DNA from: Candidatus Accumulibacter appositus | GTDB taxonomy: Bacteria > Pseudomonadota > Gammaproteobacteria > Burkholderiales > Rhodocyclaceae | Assembly (NCBI GenBank): GCA_000585055.1 | Contig: JEMX01000010.1 | Location: 98,578-162,577 of the forward strand | Direction: 5' to 3' | Length of the DNA stretch: 64,000 nucleotides | Shown: piece by piece, positions 20,548 through 29,990 of the stretch | Layout: every line of letters starts with the position of its first letter | How positions within the stretch are numbered: position 1 is the first letter of the stretch | Position numbers and translations under genes: made by a program | The notes under the pieces: model-generated | What the model was told of the DNA's origin: nothing | The model's input: only the letters and a program-made list of their open reading frames with translations | Databases searched by the model: none

Positions 20548-22836
20548 ATGGCCCCTCCAGAAAAAACCGCCGACCCGTCCTGGGAGGAGCGCCTGCGCGG
20601 CTACCGCGAGCAGCTCGCCTGCGGCTTCCCGCAGGTCGGCGAAGTCTTCGAGGGCTGCATGCGCGAGGCGCTGGCGGTGCTCTCGCCCGAAGGCGTTGAC
20701 GGCTACCTCGATACAGCGCGCTTTCTCGGTGGCATGGGCCGCGGCGTCGATCCGGTGCTGGCTTTCCTGGAAGAGTGGCCGCCGATCGCTAGCCGGGTCG
20801 GCGAAGCGGCCTTGCCGGCGATCACCGCCAGCATGCATGCGCTCTGGAAATCGCCCAATGCCAAGGCGATCACGCCCTTCCTGCAGACGCTGGCCGCCGT
20901 CGCCCGGCGTCTGCCTTCGCGCCAGCAGCTGCAGCGCTACCTGGACCTGACGCAGGAGTTCACCGAGCGCACGACTGGTTCGATTCACGGCATTCATCAG
21001 ACTTTCGCCAGCCCCGGCCTGCCCGATTTCTTTGCGCAGGCCCCGACGCTGCTCAAGCAGCTGTCTATCTCCGGGCTGCGCAACTGGGTCGATTACGGCA
21101 TCCGCAACTACCCGAATCATCCCGAGCGGCAACGCGACTACTTCAGCCTCAAGTCGGCGGACAGCCGCGCCGTGCTGCAGCGCGAGCGCTACGGCACGCT
21201 GTTGGTCGACAAGGAGCGCCTGCTCGACCTCTACCTGCGCGGGATATGGGGCGACAGCGCGCAACTGGTGCCCTATCCGGCCGATCCCGATCAGCCGCAG
21301 CGAGCGCAGCCGTATTACGACGCCTCCGGCATCCGCCTGCCCGACGTCCTTGACGACGCGCCGGGCGTTTCCGGCATCGACCGCTACCGTGCAACACTGG
21401 CCCACATCGCTGCTCATCGTCGCTGGAGCACGCCGCTGTTCGCCGACAACTGCAGCCCGATGCAGCGCATGGCGATCGAGGTCTTCGAAGACAGCCGCAT
21501 CGAGGCGCTGATCATGCGCGCCTACCCGGGCATGCGCCGCATCTACCTGGCTCTGCATCCCACCCCGCTGGCAGGCGCCTGCGACCCGGAAAACACCTCC
21601 TGCCTGCGCCATCGCCTGAGCATGCTCTCGCGCGCGCTGCTCGATGCCGAACATGGCTACCAGGATGGCGAGCTGCTGAAATTCGTGCGCCATTTCCACG
21701 AGACGATGGCCCAGGGTGAGTCCAGCAGCGAGGAAATCGCCGAGCTGGCACTGGCCTACATCGCCCGCACTCGTCGCCAGAGCGACCAGCTGGCCGATGT
21801 ACATTTCACCGATACCGAGATCGGCTATCGCGACGACAACCGCCACCTGTGGCGATTCCACGAACTCAGCGACGACGAGGAAATGTTCGACGAGCAGCGT
21901 CCGACGGCCATCGCTGACGATGTCGATCGCCTGCCGCCGCGCCACTATCCCGAGTGGGACTATCAGAGCCAGAGCTACCGGCCGGACTGGGTCAGCCTCT
22001 ACGAATCGCTGCATCCCGCGGGCGACGCCGGGGATATCGACCGCCTGCTCGAAAAGCACGCCGCCCTGGCCCGGCGTCTGAAGCGTTTGCTGGACCTCCT
22101 CAAACCGCAGGACAAGGTCCGCATTCGCTACCAGGAAGAGGGCAGCGAACTTGACCTCGATGTCGCCCTGCGTTCGCTGATCGACTTCAAGGGCGGCGCC
22201 AGCCCCGATCCACGTATCAACATGAGCCACCGCAGCGACGGGCGCAACCTGGCGGTGCTGGTCCTGCTCGACCTCTCGCAGTCGCTGGCCGACAAGGTCA
22301 AGGTCGGCGCCAGCGGCGGCGAGCAGAGCATTCTCGAACTGAGTCAGGAAGCGGTGTCGCTGCTCGCCTGGTCGATCGAGCAGCTCGGCGACCCTTTTGC
22401 CATCGCCGGTTTCCACTCCGACAGCCGCCACGACGTCCGCTACCTGCACCTCAAGGGCTACAGCGAGCGCTGGGGCGATGTCGTCAAGGCCCGCCTGGCA
22501 GCGATGCAGGCCGGCTTTTCGACGCGCATGGGTGCCGCCATGCGCCACGGCGCGCACTACCTGGCGGCGCAGAAGGCCGACAAGAAACTGCTGCTGGTGC
22601 TCACCGACGGCCAGCCCGCCGACGTCGACGTCCACGACGAGCGCCTGCTCATCGAAGACGCGCGCAAGTCGGTCGAGGAACTCGACCAGCAGGGCATCTT
22701 CACCTACTGCATCAACCTCGACCGCAAGGCCGACGACTACGTCGGTGACATTTTCGGCCGGCGGTATACGGTGATCGACAACATCGAGCGCCTGCCGGAG
22801 CGGTTGCCGGAGCTGTTCATGGCGCTGACGCGCTAG
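20548..22836 (+). CDS. cbbO: CbbO, VWA-domain partner of CbbQ
   Basis: 762 residues. A long helical N-terminal region binds CbbQ and RuBisCO in the known system, and a C-terminal von Willebrand A domain starts near residue 565. The MIDAS metal site is present: DLSQS in VLLDLSQSLAD and the later LLVLTDGQPAD. It starts 28 bp after cbbQ and completes the activase. A GC-rich hairpin at 22847-22871 follows the stop and could end the operon, although it lacks a T-tract. Confidence 0.95.
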   Translation: MAPPEKTADPSWEERLRGYREQLACGFPQVGEVFEGCMREALAVLSPEGVDGYLDTARFLGGMGRGVDPVLAFLEEWPPIASRVGEAALPAITASMHALWKSPNAKAITPFLQTLAAVARRLPSRQQLQRYLDLTQEFTERTTGSIHGIHQTFASPGLPDFFAQAPTLLKQLSISGLRNWVDYGIRNYPNHPERQRDYFSLKSADSRAVLQRERYGTLLVDKERLLDLYLRGIWGDSAQLVPYPADPDQPQRAQPYYDASGIRLPDVLDDAPGVSGIDRYRATLAHIAAHRRWSTPLFADNCSPMQRMAIEVFEDSRIEALIMRAYPGMRRIYLALHPTPLAGACDPENTSCLRHRLSMLSRALLDAEHGYQDGELLKFVRHFHETMAQGESSSEEIAELALAYIARTRRQSDQLADVHFTDTEIGYRDDNRHLWRFHELSDDEEMFDEQRPTAIADDVDRLPPRHYPEWDYQSQSYRPDWVSLYESLHPAGDAGDIDRLLEKHAALARRLKRLLDLLKPQDKVRIRYQEEGSELDLDVALRSLIDFKGGASPDPRINMSHRSDGRNLAVLVLLDLSQSLADKVKVGASGGEQSILELSQEAVSLLAWSIEQLGDPFAIAGFHSDSRHDVRYLHLKGYSERWGDVVKARLAAMQAGFSTRMGAAMRHGAHYLAAQKADKKLLLVLTDGQPADVDVHDERLLIEDARKSVEELDQQGIFTYCINLDRKADDYVGDIFGRRYTVIDNIERLPERLPELFMALTR

Positions 22837-23011
22837 CGGGGAGGTGCCGCGGCGAAGCGAGTGAGCCGCGGGGGAAGGCAATCGCTTAAATAAGCAAGTT
22901 GTTGCTTTTAAACAGTTTGCAGTTTTGTAAGACGGCTGGTGAAGTGCGTCGCTTGAATGAAGTCATGCTATAGAATTACGAAATGTACAGCATTCCTCAG
23001 CGAGGTGCGTC

Positions 23012-23245
23012 ATGCAGGTCAGCAAATGGGGCAAGAGTCTCGCGGTTCGGATTCCCGCTGCCGTTGTCGAGGCCATGAGTTTGAAAGAGGGCGACGAGAT
23101 CGAGATTGAGGTGGCTGGTCCGCAGGCTTTCGCGATTGCCAGGAAAGCCGACGTTGCCGAACTCCTCGCGCGGCTCCGGAAATTCCGGGGCCGCTTGCCC
23201 GCCGACTTCAAGTTCGACCGGCTCGAAGCCAGTGAGCGAAGCTGA
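23012..23245 (+). CDS. vapB: VapB-type antitoxin (AbrB/MazE fold)
   Basis: 77 residues. The SpoVT/AbrB-like swapped-hairpin motif is clear: MQVSKWGKSLAVRIPAAVVE then LKEGDEIEIEV. The C-terminal part (ELLARLRKFRGRLPADFKFD) is the toxin-binding tail. It is preceded by an AT-rich leader with a TATAGAAT element. The stop lies 14 bp inside the toxin gene, the usual arrangement for vapBC. Confidence 0.9.
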   Translation: MQVSKWGKSLAVRIPAAVVEAMSLKEGDEIEIEVAGPQAFAIARKADVAELLARLRKFRGRLPADFKFDRLEASERS

Positions 23246-23636
23246 GCACTTCGTCGATACCAACGTGCTGCTGTATTTGCTTTCATCCGACGAAGTGAAA
23301 GCGCAGCGAGCCGAGGAGATCATTCAGGCGGGCGGCGTGATCAGCGTGCAGGTTCTCAACGAGTTCGCCTCGGTGGCTGCGCGAAAGCTGGGGATGTCGC
23401 TTGCCGAGATCCGCGAGATACTGGAGACAATCCGGCAAGCCCTGCGTGTCCTTCCGCTGACGGAACAGTCGCACGCATTGGGTCTGGAGCTTGCCGAGCG
23501 CTACCGATTGTCGATCTTCGATGCGATGATCGTGGCTTCGGCCTGGCTTGCCGGCAGTTCGGTTCTCTGGTCCGAAGACATGCAGCACAAATTGGTCATC
23601 GAACAGCGGCTCGTCGTCAGGAACCCGTTTCGCTGA
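23232..23636 (+). CDS. vapC: VapC-type PIN-domain toxin
   Basis: 134 residues from GTG 23232 (VSEAEHFVDTNVLLYLL), overlapping vapB. The four PIN acidic residues are visible: D in FVDTNVLL, E in VLNEFASV, D in LSIFDAMIVAS and D in SEDMQHK. It is a predicted Mg-dependent RNase, held inactive by VapB. The pair sits between cbbO and aspA, both ordinary metabolic genes, as a chromosomal type II module. Confidence 0.9.
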   Translation: MSEAEHFVDTNVLLYLLSSDEVKAQRAEEIIQAGGVISVQVLNEFASVAARKLGMSLAEIREILETIRQALRVLPLTEQSHALGLELAERYRLSIFDAMIVASAWLAGSSVLWSEDMQHKLVIEQRLVVRNPFR

Positions 23637-23864
23637 TTGGCAGGCGGCCATACTCCAGTGCTGGCAAGCAGCCAGCGAAGGTAATCAACACGGCGCTGGC
23701 GGACGGGCTCCGGTGAGTGGTGCGATCAAGGGCCGAAATGTGGCGTAAGCTTGCAGCGGGCGTGTCCTCGCAAGTCAGCCGCTGACACACACCGAGTGCT
23801 TTTTCCCAACACGGCTGTCAAGCTGTTGTGGCAGTCGCCTCTCACGCAAGCGAAAGGAACCGCA

Positions 23865-25265
23865 ATGGCACGAATCGAAAAGGATTTCCTGGGCGAGAAA
23901 GAACTGCCGGATGACGCCTACTACGGCGTGCAGACCCTGCGCGGCCTGCAGAACTTCCACATTACCGGCATCCCGATGTCGGCTGAGCCGTTCTTCGTGA
24001 AGGCCTTGGGCTATGTCAAGAAAGCGGCGGCGCTGACCAATCGCAATCTTGGCGTCATCGACGCCAGGATCGCCGATGCGATCATCGGGGCCTGTGATCG
24101 GCTGATCGCCGGCGACATGGACGGCCAGTTCGTGACCGACTTCATCCAGGGCGGCGCCGGCACCTCGACGAACATGAACGCCAACGAGGTAATCGCCAAC
24201 CTGGCACTGGAAAGCCTCGGCCATCAGAAGGGCGAGTACGAGTTCGTCAACCCCAATGACCACGTCAACTGCGGGCAATCGACCAACGACGTCTATCCGA
24301 CCGCGTTTCGGCTGGCACTAATCCTGCGGCTGAGCAGCTACATGGACGCCTTGCGCCGCCTGGAGGACGCTTTCCACGCCAAGGGCAAAGAGTTCGAAGG
24401 GGTTCTGAAAATGGGCCGCACGCACCTGCAGGATGCCGTTCCAATGTCGCTCGGGCAGGAATTCCACGGCTGGGGAACGACCATCGGTGAGGAGGTGCAC
24501 CGCCTTGCCGATGTGCGCCAGCTGTTGCACGAGGTCAATCTGGGCGCGACGGCGATCGGCACCTCGGTGACCGCTGCCTCGGGCTACCCGGAAATGGTCA
24601 CCCGCTGCCTGTCGGATCTCACTGGAGTCAAGCTGATCCTGGCCGGCGACCTGGTCGAGGCAACTTCCGACACCGGTGCCTATGTGCAGTTGTCTGGCGT
24701 CCTCAAGCGCACCTCGGCGAAGCTGACCAAGATCTGTAACGACATCCGCCTGCTCGCCTCGGGTCCGCGCTGCGGTTTCAACGAGATCAATCTGCCACAG
24801 ATGCAACCTGGTTCGTCAATCATGCCGGGCAAGGTCAATCCGGTGATTCCGGAGGTCGTCAACCAAACCAATTTTCTGGTTATCGGGCTCGACCTGACCG
24901 TGACGCTCGCCGCTTCCGCCGGCCAGTTGCAACTCAACGTCATGGAGCCGGTGATCACCTTCGCGCTGTTTACGTCGATTGCCACGATGGAGCGCGCGGT
25001 CAACAGCCTGCGCGTGAACTGCGTTCGCGGAATCACCGCCAACGCCGAGCATTCGCGCGATATGGTCCTTAATTCGCTGGGCATCGTGACCCTGCTGAAG
25101 CAGCCGCTGGGCTACAAGCAGTGCGCCGAGATCGCGCGCGAAGGCTACGAAACCGGCAAATCGCTGCAGCAAATCGTGGTCGACGAGCGCAAGTTGCTGA
25201 GCCAGGAAAAATGGGACGAGCTGTTCTCGTTCGAGAACCTGATCCGCGGCAACCTCGGCAAGTAG
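23865..25265 (+). CDS. aspA: Aspartate ammonia-lyase
   Basis: 466 residues from ATG 23865 with SD AAAGGAA. It belongs to the fumarase/aspartase superfamily: the signature GSSIMPGKVNP lies near residue 318, and GGAGTSTNMNANEV and NCGQSTNDVYPT build the substrate site. It interconverts aspartate and fumarate plus ammonia. The next gene is a broken dcuA, the usual partner that exchanges aspartate or fumarate for succinate. Confidence 0.93.
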   Translation: MARIEKDFLGEKELPDDAYYGVQTLRGLQNFHITGIPMSAEPFFVKALGYVKKAAALTNRNLGVIDARIADAIIGACDRLIAGDMDGQFVTDFIQGGAGTSTNMNANEVIANLALESLGHQKGEYEFVNPNDHVNCGQSTNDVYPTAFRLALILRLSSYMDALRRLEDAFHAKGKEFEGVLKMGRTHLQDAVPMSLGQEFHGWGTTIGEEVHRLADVRQLLHEVNLGATAIGTSVTAASGYPEMVTRCLSDLTGVKLILAGDLVEATSDTGAYVQLSGVLKRTSAKLTKICNDIRLLASGPRCGFNEINLPQMQPGSSIMPGKVNPVIPEVVNQTNFLVIGLDLTVTLAASAGQLQLNVMEPVITFALFTSIATMERAVNSLRVNCVRGITANAEHSRDMVLNSLGIVTLLKQPLGYKQCAEIAREGYETGKSLQQIVVDERKLLSQEKWDELFSFENLIRGNLGK

Positions 25266-25415
25266 GGCGAACGACTTGATGCGCTTCTCAAGCGACACGG
25301 CGCCAAGCGTAGGGTGCTGGCTGCTCGGCACACGAGAGGCTGGGCAGCCTCCCTGAGTGAGCGGTAATGAACCTGACCGGGGCCCGCTCCCTGGTCGCTA
25401 TCTGGAGAAACGGTC

Positions 25416-26086
25416 GTGACACTGGCTATTTTTCTGCAATTCGTCGTCGTCCTCGCGGCGATCTGGATGGGCGCACGCTACTGTGTCGCACTGGTCGTCT
25501 TGCTGGGCTTTTCCCGGACTTGCGCCACCTGCCCGGTGCCAAGAGCGCCATCGGCATGCCGATCGTGATCGAGGTGGTGATGATGTCCGTCGCGGCGATC
25601 ATGCTGATGCTGACAAAGGTGAATGTCGACGAAGTTCCCAAGACGGCGACGCTCCGCGCCGGCGTCGTGGCGGTCATCGGGATTTTCGGTCTGGCGTGGC
25701 TGGGTGACAGCTTCATTGCCGCCAACAAGGAGGTCATCGTGCCGGCGATCGGGCATCTGGCGGAGGTCGCGCCGTGGACCTTTGCCTTCGGCCTCTTCTT
25801 CGCATCGGTCCTGCTTTATAGCCAGGCGGCGACGACCCGGGCGCTGATGCCGCTGGGGATCGTGCTCGGAATCCCACCGCAATTCCTGATCGCGATGTTT
25901 CCTTCGGTCAACGGTTATTTCTTCATCCCGACCTATGGTTCCCTGATTGCGGCGATCAACTTCGACTTGTCAGGGACGACCAGGATCGGCAAGTACGTGC
26001 TCAATCACTCGTTCATGATCCCGGGCCTTGTGGCCACCGCTACCGCCGTGTCTAGCGGCCTATTGTTGGCACGGCTGATGTTCTGA
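25416..26086 (+). pseudogene. dcuA: Anaerobic C4-dicarboxylate transporter DcuA with internal deletion and frameshift
   Basis: From GTG 25416 the first frame reads MTLAIFLQFVVVLAAIWMGAR, a DcuA N-terminus, then leaves homology and stops. In the next frame, from about 25500, the C-terminal half of DcuA resumes (GMPIVIEVVMMSVAA, GLAWLGDSFIAAN, LLYSQAATTRALMP, GTTRIGKYVLNHSFMIPG) and ends normally at 26086. Only about 210 of about 435 residues remain, so roughly 220 residues from the middle are missing. aspA-dcuA is a classic pair, which supports the identity. The gene is almost certainly non-functional. Confidence 0.85.
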
Positions 26087-26239
26087 GCGGTATGTCTGCA
26101 CTTGGCCGGGCGAGTTCTCAGCCACCATCAGCCCGATGCCATCCCTGCGTCCGGATGAACAGGGCGTAGGGCGGTCACGGCCAGGCGGCCAGGGCTGGAT
26201 GCACCGCTCGCCGTCGGGAGGAAGAAAACTCCCGTAGCG

Positions 26240-27103
26240 TTAGAAGGATTCAACGACGATCTTGCCTTTCGCCTGGCCTGTTTCGATGAGCGCGTGGGCG
26301 GCCCGGATGTTTTCGGCGTTGATCGGGCTAAGGACCTTGTCGAGCGTTGTGCGAATGCGCCCTGCGTCGATTTCCCTCGCCACATAGTTCAGCAGCTGGT
26401 GCTGCTCGATCATGTCCGGCGTTGCGAACATGGCGCGGGCGAACATGAACTCCCAGTGCAGGCTGGCGGCCTTCATCTTCATGCCAGCCATCGGCATCGG
26501 CAGGTCGGTGTCATCGATGGTGACAATCGCACCCTGCGGCCGGATCAGTTCAACCGCTGTTTCCCAATGGCGCATGTCATTGAAGATGGCAATGTGATCG
26601 ACATGTTGAAAGCCGAGCGCACGCACCTGTTCGACCATCGCTTGGCGGTGATTGACGACATGATCCGCGCCAAGCTCCTTGACCCAGCTTTCCGTCTCCG
26701 GGCGCGAGGCCGTGGCGATGACGACCAGCCCGGCCGCCTTGGCAAGTTGAATGCCGATCGAGCCAACACCCCCCCCAGCGCCGATGATCAGGACCGACTG
26801 TCCCTTGTCGGCACCCTCGCGATCGATGCCGAGACGGTCGAAGAAAGCCTCATAGGCGGTGATCGTCGTCAGCGGCAGCGCTGCGGCTTCGGCAAAACCG
26901 AGGCTCTTCGGCTTGAATCCGACAATGCGCTCATCGACCAGCTGGAATTGCGCATTGGAACCCGAGCGGGTAAGGTCGCCGGCGTAATAGACTTCATCGC
27001 CGGGCTTGAACAGCGTGACCTCCGGGCCGACGGCCTCGACAATTCCGCTGGCATCCCAGCCAAGGCGCGTGCGCGCACTTGCCGACCAACTGGCCCTGGT
27101 GCT
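26240..27103 (-). pseudogene. 5'-truncated zinc-type alcohol dehydrogenase/quinone reductase
   Basis: In one continuous frame the sequence LGWDASGIVEAVGPEV, GAGGGVGSIGIQLAKAAG, ATASRPETESW and TGQAKGKIVVESF can be read. This is the medium-chain dehydrogenase family close to YhdH-type zinc-binding proteins. Homology begins only at about residue 70 of a roughly 340-residue protein. Upstream there is an in-frame TGA at 27104-27106 and no start codon. An internal ATG at 26638 would give only the last 132 residues. It is a relic that has lost its catalytic N-terminal domain start. Confidence 0.75.
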
Positions 27104-27218
27104 TCAGAGTCTTGAACAATGCAGCGGAAATCCCGGCTGAGCGGGTAGCGGACGCTTCGGCGGCTCGCTCAGCTGTGCCGCCTGGATGAAAGCCCGTGCG
27201 CTGCGGTAAGCGTCGCTG

Positions 27219-27845
27219 CTAGCTTCCGCTGTACGCCGTGTAGGCCTGCCAGGCGGCGAGCAGCGCCAGGATCAGGAAGAAAACGCCGCTGATCCTGTGC
27301 AGCAGCACGATCGGGATCTTCTGCAGGATGGTGCGACCAGCCAGGATTCCCAACGCCGAGGTCGCGGCCAGTGCCGCGGTCGCGCCGAGCCAGACGGCGG
27401 CCGGAACCTGGGTGCTGCTCAGGGCCACGACGGCAAGTTGCGTCTTGTCGCCGAACTCGGCCACGGTCAGCAAGACGAAGGTGGTGAAGAAAATGCCATG
27501 GCCGCTTTTCTCCTCGACTTCCTCATCGTCGCCGTCGTCCTTGGCACGCAGGGCGTGCAGGCCAAAAATAGCGAACAGGAGGGCGACGATCGCGCCGACC
27601 AGGTATGGCGGCAACCAGTTGGCAATCGCCACCCCGAAGACGACCGCCAGGGTATTGAGCAAGGCGAAGGCGGCCAGGGCACCGAGCATCACCGGCGTTG
27701 GTCGATGCCGTGAGGCCAGGGTCATGCACACCAGCTGACTCTTGTCGCCGATTTCGGCGGCGGCAATCAAGGCAAAGCTGGTGGCCGCCGTGGCCGACAG
27801 GTCGACGAGGTCGCCAGTGCTCAATAGGGATGCCAAGGATTCCAT
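27219..27845 (-). CDS. UPF0016/GDT1-family cation exporter (probable Mn2+)
   Basis: 208 residues from ATG 27845 (MESLASLLSTGD). Six transmembrane segments are arranged as two inverted halves, each with the family motif: EIGDKS (31-36) and EFGDKT (130-135). The halves are separated by an acidic loop DDGDDEEVEEKS. UPF0016 proteins such as MneA export Mn2+. A TATACT -10-like element is at 27944-27949 on the minus strand. The leader has a GCTCC...GGAGC hairpin but no recognisable yybP-ykoY riboswitch. Confidence 0.88.
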   Translation of the reverse strand: MESLASLLSTGDLVDLSATAATSFALIAAAEIGDKSQLVCMTLASRHRPTPVMLGALAAFALLNTLAVVFGVAIANWLPPYLVGAIVALLFAIFGLHALRAKDDGDDEEVEEKSGHGIFFTTFVLLTVAEFGDKTQLAVVALSSTQVPAAVWLGATAALAATSALGILAGRTILQKIPIVLLHRISGVFFLILALLAAWQAYTAYSGS

Positions 27846-28038
27846 AATGCTCGCTCGCTTGTCGATCGGGTTTTCCGGAAAGGCCTCTCGGCTGTGCTCC
27901 TCCGACGATGGCGGAGCAATGATCAAGGCGTCGAGAGGGCGCGAGTATAACCCGGCCTGGTAAGGCCGCAGGCATATCGAGATCACGAATTGGCGTCATG
28001 CGCCGGCCGGGCCGGAAGCAATGCCGCGGCAGCTGAAG

Positions 28039-28608
28039 CTATCTCCCGCGGTGGCTCTGCGTCGCACGGTGTACGTAGAAGCTCTGCGGCTCGGACGTGA
28101 GCAGCAGCTTGCCCGAGCGGTCCATTATCGACACCTGGAGTTGATGCTGGACGTCGTCCTTGGCGGCCGCCTGCCATTCCGAGGCGCTGAGTTCAAACTG
28201 CGCGGTCGGGTAGGTGCTGGGTAGCGCGGCACCATCCAGGCTGACGACGATGGCGTCGCCTTGTTCGGCCCGTAGTGCGGGTTCGATTGCGAGCTGAACC
28301 GAGATCTGGCCGGTATTCGAGTGGATCGTGCCGCCGCTTTCCGGCTGGGTGATGGCCAGTGTTTGGTAGTAGACAGCAGGCGGCTCTGCCGGGGTCTTTG
28401 CGGGCGGCTTGGGTACGGCTGCCGGTGCGTCGCTGATGTTGATCGGCGGCAGTTCCACCTCGGTGGCGCCCGGGCTCGGCAAATCCCTGCCTTCACTCGG
28501 CAGGTCGGAGAAGACGGGGCCGTTCTTGCCCTGCGTTTCGTAGATGGTTTGCGCTGCGGCGCTGGTCGCGACGAAAATCCCCAAAAGCAAGTACGGAACC
28601 GTTTTCAT
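28039..28608 (-). CDS. Exported DUF4124-like protein
   Basis: About 189 residues from ATG 28608; an ATG at 28617 is 3 codons upstream. The signal peptide is MKTVPYLLLGIFVATSAAAQ. It is followed by TIYETQGKNGPVFSDLPSEG, the short DUF4124-type beta region, then a Pro/Ala-rich linker (residues 55-75) and a beta-rich domain (TLAITQPESGGTIHSNTGQI...). It is probably periplasmic with unknown role. It resembles the N-terminal half of the exported protein at 5941-6459. Confidence 0.7.
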   Translation of the reverse strand: MKTVPYLLLGIFVATSAAAQTIYETQGKNGPVFSDLPSEGRDLPSPGATEVELPPINISDAPAAVPKPPAKTPAEPPAVYYQTLAITQPESGGTIHSNTGQISVQLAIEPALRAEQGDAIVVSLDGAALPSTYPTAQFELSASEWQAAAKDDVQHQLQVSIMDRSGKLLLTSEPQSFYVHRATQSHRGR

Positions 28609-28769
28609 GGCAATCATCCAGTCGTGTGTTGCGGGTCATGGCGCTATGGTGATTTGGAATATAGCATTTCCAAGAGTTCTACCGCTGCTGCGGCGGCTGA
28701 CGTCAGCGCCGGCAGCTTGCCCTGTACCCCGGGGCGAGTGCCCAGGGTCGCCTGACGAGGAAAACGAAA

Positions 28770-28901
28770 ATGGACCTGAGCGTCTATCACTGGCTCCTGA
28801 TTGCCGCCTTTGTCGGCATTGTGATCTGGGTCTTCGGTCGCAAGCGCAAGGCGCGCTTCGAGGAAGAGGCCCGGATTCCTTTCGAAGAAGGGAAAGACTG
28901 A
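28770..28901 (+). CDS. CcoQ/FixQ-like cytochrome cbb3 oxidase subunit, orphan
   Basis: A 43-codon gene with SD GAGG 8-10 nt before the ATG. It reads MDLSVYHWLLIAAFVGIVIW, one transmembrane helix, then a basic stretch (GRKRKARFEEEA) and the ending IPFEEGKD. CcoQ proteins share this layout: helix, basic patch, then an FxxA..LPF acidic end. CcoQ stabilises cbb3 oxidase. No ccoN, ccoO, ccoP or assembly gene is nearby, so it could be a second copy or a related small regulator. Confidence 0.65.
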   Translation: MDLSVYHWLLIAAFVGIVIWVFGRKRKARFEEEARIPFEEGKD

Positions 28902-29178
28902 GGCGCGAGCACGCCGCGCGCTTGCCGGTTTGCCGCCAGGAAGGCAACGGTGGCAGCTGCGTCGGGCGACTTGTGTCGGCTCCCAAGGGACAGCCGGCGA
29001 AGCGGGAATGTGACGCCGCTATCGCAAGTCCTGCGGCATGCGCTGCTGCAGATGATATCCTGTGTGCCGAAGAGGGCGCGCCCGTGCCGGCGCATTTCAA
29101 GCGATTGCCATGGCGTCGCGATCACGGCGGAGCAGCGGCTCCGATCACTGTGACTAAACCAAGCTAGGAGAACGTTTC

Positions 29179-29676
29179 ATGAGCAAGCTCGTGGTAATTG
29201 CCTACGATGATCAATTCAAGGCCGAAGAGGTGCGTACCAAGCTGCGCAAACTGCAGCAGGACCATCTCATCGATCTCGAGGAAGCTCTTGTCGCCGTCAA
29301 GGATGACCAGGACGAAGTGACCCTGCTGCAGATGTATAAACCGGCCGCCGAGCTCGAGGTGCGCAAGGGCTTCTGGAACACCCTGGTCGGGGCGGTGGTG
29401 ATGAACCCGGTGCTCGGCATGGCCAGCGATGCCCGCGGTGGCGCGATCAGAGGCGCGCTGGCGGGCGCCGGCGTCGACGAGCAGTTCCTGAAGGATCTCG
29501 CGGCGACTTTCAAGAACGGCAGTTCGGTACTCTTCGTGCTGGCTCGTCAGGCGAGTCCCGAAAAGCTGCTGACCGCCCTGCAGGGCACCGGCGGCAAGCT
29601 TCTCGAGACCACCCTGTCACATCAGGACGAAGCGAAGCTGCAGGCGGCGCTAAAGGCCGCGCCGGCCGGCAGTTGA
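29179..29676 (+). CDS. DUF1269-family membrane-associated protein
   Basis: 165 residues with SD AGGAG at 29166. The family pattern is clear: MSKLVVIAYDDQFKAEEVRTKL, then LVAVKDDQDEV, a glycine-rich hydrophobic middle (FWNTLVGAVVMNPVLGM) and SSVLFVLARQASPEKLL near the end. DUF1269 proteins are common and uncharacterised; the fold suggests ferredoxin-like halves around a hydrophobic hairpin. A GC-rich hairpin at 29684-29708 follows the stop. Confidence 0.85.
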   Translation: MSKLVVIAYDDQFKAEEVRTKLRKLQQDHLIDLEEALVAVKDDQDEVTLLQMYKPAAELEVRKGFWNTLVGAVVMNPVLGMASDARGGAIRGALAGAGVDEQFLKDLAATFKNGSSVLFVLARQASPEKLLTALQGTGGKLLETTLSHQDEAKLQAALKAAPAGS

Positions 29677-29990
29677 CAGTGCTCGCCCCCTGCCGGTCGA
29701 CAGGGGCGACACGTCGCCTCGCCTGCGGCGGGCGGCGGTCCAGCCGGTGATGCTTCGCCGATTCAGTGATTTGCCACGCGCGCCGTTTTGCCTTAAAAGG
29801 CTACATAGGTGTCGAATCTCGTGGGTTTTTCGGGCCATTCCTTGATCTTGGAGACGGTGCCGGAACTTCGGCTGGAGAGAACGCAGCGCACGCCTGAAGT
29901 CGGCTGCTGATCGCCCTTCCCGGCCCTGGTGCTTGCTGCCACGGCCCGCAACAATCATTCTGAAAAGCAAGACGAAAAAGGAGAAAAAAT
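29677..29990. other. Intergenic region upstream of the arylsulfatase
   Basis: 314 bp with no gene. It starts with a GC-rich hairpin (CGCCCCCTG...CAGGGGCG, 29684-29708) that may end the DUF1269 transcript. It ends with a strong AAGGAG site directly before the sulfatase ATG. No clear promoter was recognised. Confidence 0.5.

Noticed and set aside
20458..22881. An open frame of about 800 codons on the minus strand
   Set aside because: It is the antisense of cbbO. High GC at third positions keeps the opposite frame open; the translation is Gln/Val/Asp-rich with no fold.
27846..28020. yybP-ykoY manganese riboswitch ahead of the UPF0016 exporter
   Set aside because: Only a short GC-rich hairpin is present; the conserved riboswitch core was not found.
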